DNA of 64,000 bases from Tetracentron sinense (taxonomy: Eukaryota > Streptophyta > Magnoliopsida > Trochodendrales > Trochodendraceae). A program made the position numbers and the translations under genes. This document shows, piece after piece, positions 44,638 through 55,459 of this stretch; the stretch's first letter is position 1, and each line of letters starts with the position of its first letter. The notes below the pieces were generated by a model. It saw nothing but the letters and a program-made list of their open reading frames with translations. It was not told where the DNA came from and did no database searches. The DNA lies in assembly GCA_015143295.1 (NCBI GenBank), contig CM026568.1:17118607-17182606 (forward strand), read 5' to 3'.

Positions 44638-44866
44638 CTCATTTCATGCCTTTTTAAAAGCTGATTTTCTTAGCCCATAGAGGCTCTTTTTTAGGCCCGC
44701 TAGAGTTCACCTTCTTCACGATATGAAAACAAATCCAACAGTATTTAAATGTGGAAGAATCATGGCACACAACTTTCTACTTTGACAAACTCATAAAGAT
44801 CGAAAGTATCAAGAAGACTTTTAATAACAACAAATACATGAAGATTTTTCAATCCTCATATATTTG
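44638..44866 (+). repeat. Spacer and Copia 3' internal scrap
   Basis: Includes a CCCATAGAGGCTC word at about 44667 and, from about 44700, sequence in the position of a Copia 3' internal end. No domain recognised. Confidence 0.35.
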
Positions 44867-45112
44867 AGGGGGAGAATTAGAGAATATAGTAAAATGTATT
44901 GTAATAAGGTGAATGAGATACACTATATCATTCAAGTTTATCTCATTACAATATTAGATTAGCATCAATCAATGGTAGATTAGATTTGCTTAGGTGTGAA
45001 TAGATTAGATTGATTTACTTTTCGTAAAATCTATCTTGTTAAATCTATATAAACCCTATCTAGGGTCATTGTAAATCATCCAAATCTATTCAATAAAACC
45101 TTTTTTCTCTCA
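44867..45112 (+). repeat. Copia-like 3' LTR with polypurine tract
   Basis: Polypurine tract TTGAGGGGGAG (44867-44877) precedes an LTR-like stretch. It contains CTATATAAACCC (about 45045), AATAAAACC (about 45092) and ends TTTCTCTCA at 45112. The first LTR bases are mutated (AATTAG for TG). No partner LTR. Confidence 0.5.
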
Positions 45113-48100
45113 GTTGAGAGCCTGCTGAGCCATACTGTGGGCTAGGGAGTTAGCCTCGCGGGGTATGAACTTGAACTCCATGATCCTGCATTGGGTCTTC
45201 AGGGAGTGGATATCTTCCAAGATAGTCTAATTTCCTGGTGGCCACGTAGCGAAGGATTTTGTAAAAGATCCATGACTGCTTTAGAATCTGATTCTACTAT
45301 CACTTGACCCCATTGATTTGCAATTGCGATCTGCACTCCCATCCGGATAGCCTCCACTTCGGTTCAACGAGAGGTTCCACCTGCTAGGACTTTTCAACAA
45401 CCACTAAGGACTACACCGTCGTGGTTCCAGGCTATCGTTGTTGCACCTGCAACTGAGAGGTTCAAAAGGGCAGCCCCATCAACATTTATTTTGATCCAGC
45501 CCCAAGTCAGAGGCCTCCACTTAACGTCCTTTATGATCTCCAATGACAGATCTGGGCTCTTCAGTTGGTGGAGCTCACGCTAATTCTCTTTAAGATTGGG
45601 CAATCTTGTGGATGGTAACTATTGGGTTCGGCTTTTCACCTTCAAAAATTACCGCATTCCGCTGTTTCTAGATGTGCTTGTAAGCACCCTGTTTTTACAT
45701 CCCCTTTTAACCATGGTTAATAAACTTAACTATGGTTAGCTCAACCTAACCCTAAGCAAACCCTTGATCAAACCCAAACCCCAATCCTAGGCCTAACCCT
45801 AGTTAAACCCTAGGTCAAAACCCAAAGCCCATGGTTAGGCCCAAGAACCTCATTCCTAGCCCAGAACTACCTCGTGGGCCCAAACATGGGCCCACAAACC
45901 CTTAGAACCGTTGGTGTGGAGGCCCACTGTGCAAAATTTGAAAAATCCAATAATGGCGATAATAACTTTACCGCCATTACCAGATATAGCAAAGGGAACA
46001 TTACCCCCAAGCCAATCGTGTGGGAGTCTGGCCTGTTTTAGCATTAAAAAGGAAATGGCAGTAGAGTTTCTACGGCTATTCCTGATTTAGGCTAAATTAG
46101 GAATGACAGTAGAAACTCTACAGCCATTACCTGATTTCTGAAAATTCGCATGATGGCACCCCTGCACCACTTCAGCTCCGCCCCTAGTGTCTAGAACCTT
46201 CATAATAATCCCTAAACTATCCTAAGTCTCCTCTAACCCTAAATATATCCCCCTTCTCCAAGCTTAAAAGGGATTTCAAAACTCCTATACCAAACCTCTG
46301 TTTGAATTCGGCTAGAACTCTCCCACCCTTATTAGCTTCCAAACCTCACCTGAGACCACCCCTTAGCCTCCCAGGAGCATCCCCAGGCCTATCCTGGCCT
46401 CGTCTCAGCCTTGCATCCACCTCCACCACCTTAGAGCCTATTCGAACAGGGAAGGACCCCCTATCTCTTGTTTTTTCTGTATCAACATCTGTAAGACCCC
46501 TGGTCTTACTCTAAGGGTCCATTAGTTCCCTTTTTGTTTCTGTTACAGTAGTTACAAACCAAGGATAGGGGTCCTCCCACCTTCCTCATAGGTGTGGGGG
46601 AAACCCTTGAGGTTTTAAACCACGGGTACAAGACCCCCTATAGTATAGAGCTCCCCTTAGGCTTCTGGGAGTCCCTCAGTCCATGAGGGATCCCTTGGAG
46701 CAGCCCTAGTGCAATTCCCAGAGGGAAAATTAGTTTTCTGGAAATTTCCAAGAATTGTGGTAGAATAATTACGGCCATTCCTGGCACTCTCTCTTACAGT
46801 AGCTATAGCACCCATTTGGGTGGACCCTAGTCCACTCCAGGACCATGGTTTAGTTCCTCAGGCTCTCCTCTCTCCACCCTAGTCTTTCCAGGTTCACCCA
46901 ATCTCTTAACCATGGTTAAAACCACCCTCAATTGGAGACTATCCCGAATGACGGTAAATAGTCTACTGTCATTCCCTGCTTACTGTTACAGTGTGTTCAG
47001 GCCCTTGTGGGGCCCACTTCAGACCAGTTACAGGGCTCACCACAGGCCCAGGACACCTAGGGGAGATCTGTGACCAACCCTAAGGGTCCTTGACCCCGTG
47101 GGTTAACACTTAACCTGACCATAACCCTTGCAAACCATTCTCAGAAAAATGCTGAGAATGGCGGTAGATAGTCTACCGTCATTCCAAAACAGTGAAGTTT
47201 CAGAATTGTGGTAAATATTCTACCGCCATCTCCATTATTCTATATTGTGGGCTTTGCATTGGGTCCAGACCAGATAGGAGGCCAGTTTAGGCCCTGCCAT
47301 GCTATATGTGCCCCACCCTCGATTAGACCAAAACTCCAACAGGGGTTTACTCAACCCCGGTTAACATTTTAATCATGGTTAAGGCATTTTAATCCTTGGA
47401 ACCCAAAAAAAATACTAAAAACACTCAAAAATATAAAAGATAAAAAACAGACTTATTATGCTTTCTTAACCTTGGGTAGCCCATCTAACCATAGTTAAAT
47501 CCCTTCTAACTATAGTTAGACTCAACCCTTGTGCACTTGACCAGCCCGGTCAACCAAACCCTAGCCTCTGGATTAGCTAGACCTTCGCCCTATTACACAC
47601 ACACATACCCCTTAGCCTTGGCACGGGCCCATGTGCTAGAACTACGTTCGGTCTGATCTCACCTTGTGAGTACATAGGCAACCCAACCCGGGTTCGACCC
47701 TAGCCTAGATAGCTTTCTCTTTTTTCTTGGATTAGCATACTCTAAACACTTAGACATTTTTCATTAATTGTGATTTTAAAATGCCTTAAATCTAAAAATT
47801 AAGGAACTATTGAAAAATGGAAGTCTCGGGGTGCCTAACACCTTCCCCGGACTTAACCGAACTGCTTACTTAAACCTCTACCACAAACCTAGACCTTATC
47901 CAACCATCCGGGACTTATCCTTAAGAATGAATAGGTGGTGACTCTCAGTCAAACAAAGTGGGTAGAAATTCCATGCTCACAATGCCATAAGATTATACAA
48001 ATCTGGCTGGTGATATAGAAGTTATTTGCCTTAAGGCAGAGCGCACATAAAGGCTCAATTGCTATGTTTCGCCTCCAGAGATTAGAAGCCACAGCTAAAG

Positions 48101-48190
48101 CGTTGTTGCAAGCACTCCAAATGGCTAAATGAACCTTTTGGTAATTGTGCCTAAGTAGTTCGGAGAGTGAATTTGAAAAAAGATTCATTT
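45113..48190 (-). pseudogene. LINE-type zf-RVT / RNase H pseudogene, split by an LTR
   Basis: Minus strand, N to C. The zf-RVT part is at 48190-47950 (LLRHNYQKVHLAIWSACNNA, SNLWRRNIAIEPLCALC). After the LTR insertion comes KQRNAVIFEGEKPNP (about 45660-45610), then an RVT_3-type RNase H at about 45530-45150. This has KINVDGAALLNLSVAG (first Asp), a TEVEAIRMGVQIAI helix (Glu), VIVESDSKAVMDLL (second Asp) and a degenerate tail. Several stops. Such zf-RVT plus RNase H proteins are the C-terminal part of plant L1 elements or their domesticated relatives. The upstream RT is missing. Confidence 0.78.
45678..47944 (-). repeat. Tat/Ogre-like LTR, about 2.3 kb
   Basis: On the minus strand it begins TGTTTGACTGAGAG and ends GGTGCTTACA, so TG...CA. 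The block GGGGTGCCTAACACCTTCCC (about 47830) is typical of Tat-lineage Gypsy LTRs. The interior has many inverted GGTAGA(T/A)AGTCTACCG-type words. The flanks do not share a 5-bp duplication (GTGCT versus AAGTG), so it may be a recombinant or a remnant. Confidence 0.5.
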
Positions 48191-48244
48191 AACCAATTAC
48201 CAAAAGGTTGGGATAGCTTGGATAATGATGATGACGACGATGAA
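48191..48244. other. Short palindrome spacer
   Basis: AACCTTTTGGTAATTG (48132) and its inverse CAATTACCAAAAGGTT (48194) form an imperfect hairpin at the left edge of this region. Confidence 0.4.
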
Positions 48245-48500
48245 TTTATCAGGGGCGTTTGGATTGGATTTTTTTGGCCAAAAATCAATTCTGATAAAAT
48301 TGATTGTGTAAAAATTAATGGTCAAATAATCATTTTTTCAAATAATAGCGTTCAAAAAATACGTAGGTGAGTCTCTCAACTTCGTATTCTCCAAACACTA
48401 TTATTTGAAAAAATGATTATGTGATCATGAATTTCTACACAATCAAATTTGATCAGAATTGATTTTTGGCCCAAAAAATCCAATCCAAACGCCACCTAGT
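48245..48500. repeat. Foldback MITE with GGCGTTTGGATTGGATT ends
   Basis: Left GGCGTTTGGATTGGATTTTT, right inverse ending AATCCAATCCAAACGCC. Inner arms GCCAAAAATCAATTCTGAT and their inverse. Target duplication not clear. Confidence 0.75.
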
Positions 48501-50089
48501 GATCAGGTTGCTTTGCTACACAACTCCTATGTAAATGGGATGTTTTAGCACCTCAAAAACGTTTTTTTTTTAGAGGAAAAAAAAAATACAGTGCAATGTA
48601 CCCATAGTGCTAAGATTTTTCTACATTGTGGCAGATGAAGTGATTGAATAAGTAACGCATGAGGTCCTTACTGGATGGTTATTGAGTTAGGATAAGTGTA
48701 TTCTAATGATACCTACTTACTAATTAATCTTTCGATAAGTAACGCAACATCCTTAGGGTCGAGTCTCGTAAATGGTAATTCCAACCACGTGCAGCGTGGC
48801 CAAACAGAGAAATCACAGGTTCAAGAGACCTGCCATGGGTTGAAGCTAATTAAATTTTGGTACTTTATAAAGTATTCTTTTCTTCCACATGATTGATTAA
48901 TATTTTAGGAAATAGCTTCTGGAAATCTAATCATGAACAAAAGAAAGTAAGAGGATTTCTACGTACATTGGTGGTTGGGTTCTTAGGGTAAGATTTGCTT
49001 CCACTTTTGTGGAAGAAATGAACCTTTGTGGGATTTGGTTTACTAAAAATTTTCAGTCTGTTTTGTTTGTTAGCCTGAAACATTGAACTTGCCCCACCAT
49101 TGTGGGACAGTTGATTTAAGTACAAAAATTTTATTTCCAGCTCTGTGCATCTCTACCTTTTCTGGACCTTAGATACTTTCGCAACTTAACAGTAATGGAC
49201 TCAATAAATTATGTCTTTTAATATGATGGGGAGATATGTATACTAATGCGACTTCTATGGCGGTCACATGATCTGAAAAGGATAAGATGACCTTTCAAAA
49301 CTCAAAATTTCGATTTTTTAAGGGTTATGTGGTCTGCAACTTAAGTCGGCTCAGCCCGCCTATACATGCTGGGTTCTTCGTCATTTTAAATTTTCGGGAA
49401 TGGAAGCTTTCCCTCAGTGATGTAACAATCAGTAAGTCCACTCACAGTTATTACCCTTAAGTACTAATGGTAGTGAGGTCCTTTGTTAATTGTATAGCTA
49501 CAGTTGCATTCTCTCTTTATTTGAAAATTGATGTATGTCTTCTACTTAATTCTCTCTATCTCTTATTCCTTGTGACAAAAAGTTTATAAGATTAAGGGAA
49601 CTGAATTCTTAGATGTAAATATCAAGCGATTTGGGTGTTGGAATCATATCTGTTCTTCATATAAACATGGTATCTATGAATTTTTAGTCTAAGTCTTTTC
49701 CATGTCTGCACTTGCTAAGAGGACAAAGGAACATGCCATGGAATATACATTATTCGAACCAATCTCTATATTAGGCGTGCACACGTATGATCGATGAATA
49801 GTCAATACAATTAATTCACCATAAACAGAAATGGGGTACGACTTCGCTTGAGCTTGATGTATTACGATCGAGCAACCGAATCTCTTATCCTTCATTTCCA
49901 TGAACTGTGGATGAACTGTGGAGTGGCCATGTCTGAAAGATGCAAAGTATGGGCATATACTGTTTGTAGGAAAGTGTGCAACGAATGTGGAACGATTTAA
50001 AAAACAGTAAATAAGTCGAAGCAAATATAATTGAATCAGAAAACAAATCACAAGAGAGACGATTTACGTGATTCGGCAAGATGCCTACA
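48501..50089. other. Intergenic, nothing recognised
   Basis: Only short ORFs with no recognisable similarity (including 120 codons on the minus strand ending at 49689). No repeat termini found. Confidence 0.4.
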
Positions 50090-50097
50090 TTCACAGG

Positions 50098-50703
50098 TAG
50101 GGGTGGGGGGCCATAGCCCCTCAATTTTTTTGTAATCCCTTCATGATTTGGTATGAGGTGGTGGGTCCCTCAATTTTTTTTAATTTTTTTAATATACTTG
50201 CCCCCCCAAAATTATTTTGCCTCATATATGTAGTGGCCCCCCCAATTTTTTTGTCAAATATATAGTGGGCCCTCCAATGGAGTCCGGTTATGCCCTTTAG
50301 GTCACCACATGTCCCTATTGAGACACCTTAACTATGGTTAAAATTCATCCAATCTTAGGGTTCACCTACTTATCCTTAGTTTTTAGAAAAAAAATATATT
50401 AAAAATTGTTTAATCTTATGATTTAGTAAATTTTAGCTAGGGTTTGAAAAAAAAATTGATATATTTTTTTAAAACCAAGGATAGGTGGGTGAATCTTAAT
50501 CATAGTTAAGGGGTATCAATAGGGACACGTGATGACCTCAGGGATATTATCAGGGAAAAAAATCTCAAAATAAAAATATTACCCTAAAAAATAATTTCTC
50601 AAGGACTACGCCCCAAACCCCAAAGTTCCATGCCCTCAAATCCATTAATTTTTTATACATGTATTTCAGCCCCCCAAAAAAAAAATTCCTAGCTCCGCCC
50701 CTA
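50098..50703. mobile_element. hAT-like element, (T/C)AGGGGCGGAGC family, 606 bp
   Basis: Ends TAGGGGTGGGGGGCC and TAGGGGCGGAGCTAGG (reverse complement); 8-bp flanks TTCACAGG/TCCACGGG (6 of 8). The core 50265-50545 is a foldback repeat (CCAATGGAGTCCGGTTATGC ... GGTGGGTGAATCTTAATC). Same arrangement as the copy at 10080-15975, so the foldback entered before the family spread. Confidence 0.75.
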
Positions 50704-50711
50704 TCCACGGG

Positions 50712-51659
50712 TATCGGCGATCGATCACTAATTCAACAGAAAGATTTATAATGCTCTCACGAACCCTCTTCTCCAATACATCCAAAAAAAAGGGATCTCA
50801 CTTCTTTATACAAAAAAAATAAACTCTAAAATATGTTTTATATTAGGGTTACAACATAAGAGACAAAATGGGTAACATACCCAAAACGAATCAGGCCATT
50901 AAACGGGTCAACATTGCTCATTAATCGGGTCATCCAAGTCGCAAACGGGTCATCATGAAGTCAGGTTAAATTCATGAAAACTTTCCAACATATACTTGGT
51001 ATAATGCTGTGCTTAAGGAGGCCTAGAAAGCCATATTAAGCAGGAAACCTTTGATATGCTTGAGGAAGTATATGCCCAAACTGTACCTCATATTGGAACC
51101 CAAATCCAGCATCATATGCTCAGAATCATCATCTTAATGAAGCATATCTTCAAGGCTGTTGTTGAAGAATGGAATTTGAATACCAAGCATGTAATCATAC
51201 ATGTACTAAGTAATACAAATGAAGGATATGCTTTTAAGATATTGGTCGTGGATCACTAACGACCATAACAATCATGTGGATGTACTAATTGACTATCTAG
51301 ATATTCGCACATGATTGTTTGGATGTGGGTCGATTTTTTTTTTCCTTAATTTTTTGTATATATAAGATTTCAATTATAATATTGCCATTACATAGAATAT
51401 GAGAAGATAAGCTAGTTAATGAATTGGGAAACAGAAAGATAGAGGAATGGAGAGGGAGGTAGAGGTGCATAACTGACAGCGTGCACCCAAGAATGCTATC
51501 CGACTCATACCACCAATTCTAGGGGTTGCCATTGGCTCAGTGGACTAAAAGGGCTTATGGTTCTTCATATACTACTTCTTCCCCCTTGTAACTGAAATAC
51601 CACCTGGAAATAGATGTTTTCTAAAGTTAAGAAAAAGACTAAAAAAGGGGGTGGGGGCA
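50712..51659. other. Intergenic, nothing recognised
   Basis: Short AT-rich ORFs only. Confidence 0.4.
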
Positions 51660-51850
51660 CACTACAAGATTTCTACCGAGCATGATGGAACATTTTTGTC
51701 ACTAATACTCGATTTTTCGTCACTATTACTATTAGAGACAGAAAAATATTCGTCGCTAATCCGTTACTGATGCGACCGTAGCTAAAGGTTATTAGAGACA
51801 GAAATATCTTTCCGCCACTAATTAGCTACGAAACGTTTCTGTCACTAATG
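51660..51850. mobile_element. CACTA terminus, truncated
   Basis: CACTACAAGATTTCT followed by TCGTCACTA(T/A) and GTTATTAGAGACAGAAA(T/A) words that match the left end of the CACTA at 28018 almost base for base for 190 bp. The other end is missing. Confidence 0.8.
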
Positions 51851-52656
51851 TTGGCAATATAATATATTTATTTATTAAACATAAAATATTATAAGTTTAT
51901 AAGTCCAAAATACCTTATTAATAAGTGTTTTTTATATAATTATAAGACATTAAGTTGTTATTTTTATATAAAATTTATGTCTTTCTTTTAATTTCTTTTC
52001 AAAGTAATCGGATAATTCAAATATTATATGAATTCAAATATTTTAATTGGAGTAAGAGACAAATACTCTACTTCACTATTCATTGAATATTTAACCAAAT
52101 TCGGATGGTCAGTTACAAATTGGGATATACCACGCTCCTAGCTAATACAGCTCTAGTGCGGGGCGGGAGAGGGAGGAACAAAAACCAAAGCAATATTCTC
52201 ACCTCATTATTAATTTAAGTCATTTTGTAATTATCTTAAAAGGATAAAGCTAAATTATACATAAACATGGCTCTTGCAAAGGGGTGCATGAGACTCTTAG
52301 GTTAGAACTCAACGTGATTGAATGATCTCAATCATCCAATTTGTAGACTTTTTGGACAATAGGATGAATATTATGGCTTCGATCATCCAATCAAGTCCAT
52401 TTAAATGTATTTGATCTCCGGCATAATTTTGCAAAATTCACTTTTTTCAAGCACTGCAGCAAGTCCTAAATCACTCAAGAGAGGGTCCCATTTCATCTGG
52501 AATAATCATCTCTAAGGGAAACATGTCAAGCCGATAACGCATCACGTGTTGTGCAAAAATACACTGTCGGACAAAGAATATTACCATAAAAATTAGCATA
52601 TACTTGTGAAATTATTATGGTGGAATTTATTCTTGAAGAGGATTTGGCAATGTACA
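51851..52656. other. Intergenic, nothing recognised
   Basis: AT-rich spacer. Confidence 0.4.
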
Positions 52657-52665
52657 ATCTTAATT

Positions 52666-52846
52666 GGCATGAGATTACCTCTGGTGCACACCCAAGGCTC
52701 AGTCAGGCGTCCATTCATCCCCTGTCATGTATTGATAAAAGGGGGAGAAAATGAAATGACTTCTCTTCTTTTTAGCGCCAAACGCCAGATAATGAATAGA
52801 TGCTCGAGGCTGGGCCTCGGGTGTGCATCAGAGGTTATCCCATGCC
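52666..52846. mobile_element. Mutator-like MITE, 181 bp, perfect 9-bp TSD
   Basis: Ends GGCATGAGATTACCTCTGG and GGCATGGGATAACCTCTG (reverse complement); perfect 9-bp duplication ATCTTAATT (52657-52665, 52847-52855). Inner arms include GTGCACACCC(A/G)AGGC. Related partial copies at 25296 and 25596. Confidence 0.9.
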
Positions 52847-52855
52847 ATCTTAATT

Positions 52856-53271
52856 ATAGAGATGATGCAAAAGGACATCGTATCTTTGAGTCAGCCACCT
52901 TACGCACCATGTCAATTTTCCACAATTATAATCTTGACGTTGCAGTCCACGAATGGGAAGGAAAAGGCAGGAATATGTCAAGAGATGTGATTTTGGAGGA
53001 CAGACCAACGGCTATGGATTTCAAATTCCTTGAGTGTGAAGTTGAGGAGAGGTGGAATAATGGAACAAAGGAATAGAACATAGAATCTAGTATTTCACTA
53101 CAACAACACTACTACTACAAGTAGCCCAACTATATTTGATTTAGTTATAACTTTTGCTTGCACTAATTATTATGGAAATATACTAAATGAGGTTTATGTC
53201 TCAAGAGAATCAAATATCCGGTTTTCAGGAAATAAGATCAAAGGTATTGCAAAGGATTGGACAAAAAGATA
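52856..53271. other. Intergenic, nothing recognised
   Basis: An open frame runs from the MITE to 53076 on the plus strand, but the part outside the MITE resembles nothing I know. Confidence 0.35.
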
Positions 53272-55459
53272 TACAGAGCTAGGGCTGTCAAAGGGCCGGA
53301 TAGGGCAGGGCCGGGGTCATCCCTAGCCCTGCCCTTCCTTATAAGAGTAGGGCCCTAGCTCTGCCCTGAAGGGGCGGGGCCGGGCTAAAGGACCGGAGGA
53401 AAGAGCAGAAATTTTTTTGTCATTTGAGTTGACGAGATTTTTTTTCTACACCAATTGTCAACCTGACATGGAAATGGATACCCTCCTCTTTTATCTGGGC
53501 TTGGGATCGGCAATGCAACAAAAAAGCAATGACAGTTTTTTTCTTTAAATTCCATGTCAAGTAGACATAATAAAATAAAACAAAGTACAACTATATATAA
53601 CAAAATTTACAATTTGTTGAATTATCTATATCATCCATTAATATATCTAATTTTGACACTTCTATTAACTCTTACTCACTTTGTTTAGTTGTACGAATCC
53701 AATCTTGACAACAAACTAAGACTTCTACAGTGTCAGATTTTAAATAACTTTTAAACTGGTCAAAAACAACTTCTAAACTGGCCAAGTACCCTTCCTCCAG
53801 TGCTAAACGCAAACTCAGAAGCTACTGTTGTCACTAGAATCGTTAAAATATCACGAGCCATTATTGATAAAATTAGATATTTTTTTGAATTAACTTTTCA
53901 CCAAAGTAATATATCTAAGTCGTCAGATTTATCTCTTGGCTCTTCCAAATACAAATCTAATTTTGATATTACTTCTAAATCAGTACTTTGACTCATTTTT
54001 TTTTCAAATCTCAAGAAATCTTCATTTCTTCTCTTTGAACTTGTTGCAACAATATTCTCCCCACTTGACTTCGAGACAGTAGGGGTACTAAATTTAGCAT
54101 TATGTTCCTTATTATACAAGTCTTTAAGATTCTTAAGGGCTTTTTCCTTTCGTGTCTTCACTATATCATTTTCCTCAAATAACTTTCTCAAAACATATTC
54201 TAAATACAATTGTTTATGTTGAGGATTAAAAAATATAGCAAGTTTAAAAATCAGATTATAATCTTCTCAATATTTATCAAATTTTAATTTCATTCTTGTA
54301 GCTATATCACAGAGCAAAAGATCTTCACCATTTATTTTCTCCATTAATTTAATATGTATCTTAACTACTTTTTCCAAAAATAAATGTATAGTTGGGTATT
54401 TAGTTCCAGAGATATATTTGTAGCTTCATAAAAATTCTGTAAAAGCTCGCATATAATCTTTGCATGATTTCACTCATCATCTAAATGATTAGTTTTATAG
54501 TTTGAGTCTATTACTTCTAATCGAGTAAAAATTTTCCTAAAGTCTAATGCAAAATCTAGCATAAGATAGGTGGAGTTCCATCTCATAAAAACATCGAGGG
54601 GTAATCCCTTAATAGTATATAACCCTAATTCATTAATAATTTTCAGGAATTTATGTGTACGTGATGTTGAATTTTTAATAAATTTTACTGAATCCCAAAT
54701 ATTTTGAATAATCAGGCTTATTTCTCTCAACCCATCTTGCACAATAAGGTTGAGGATATGTATAGAACAACACATATGAAATAACCTACTTTCTAATGGA
54801 ATGACTTCTTTTCTAGTAAGATGAGTTTTCATAGCTCTTACAATACAATCATTTGCACTACAATTATCTAAAACTAAACTAAATATTTTATCATCAATTT
54901 TTCATTTTATTAAATTTGATTTAATAGTTTCAGCTAAAACTACCCTTGTATGGGGTGGATCAACATTAATAAAGTTAATTATTTGTTTTTTAAGGTTCCA
55001 ATCAGAATCCATATAATGAACTGTAATAACCATATACCCTAATGTTTGGTTGGATGTCCACATATCAGATGTGAGACTAATTTTCGATAAGTTACTTTCA
55101 AAATATTTTAACAGTTTTGATTTTTCCTTTTTATAAATTCTCATGCAATCAGACTTGATGGTGTTATGTGACACCATTTTAAATAAGGGTTGTAGTACGC
55201 TACTATAATAAATAAAACTTTTATGAGAAACTATATTAAATGGATACTCATGTTAAATAATCATTAATGCAAGTGTTTCTCGACACTTATTTTGGTCAAA
55301 TTTATGGGCTATAGGACCACTACCTTATAAAGATGACCTCAAGAGTAGTTGTTTGGGGTCAAGGTTTGCCTCTTCTTACAGGTCAATTCTAGGTGTCTTT
55401 TAATGTGATTGACTCCATTTCTAATAGAATTGTCCATTTCCATGTTACAATGGTGACAT

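Noticed and set aside
52606-53076. 156-codon plus-strand ORF
   Set aside because: Its first half crosses a Mutator-like MITE with a perfect 9-bp TSD, and the rest matches nothing I recognise.
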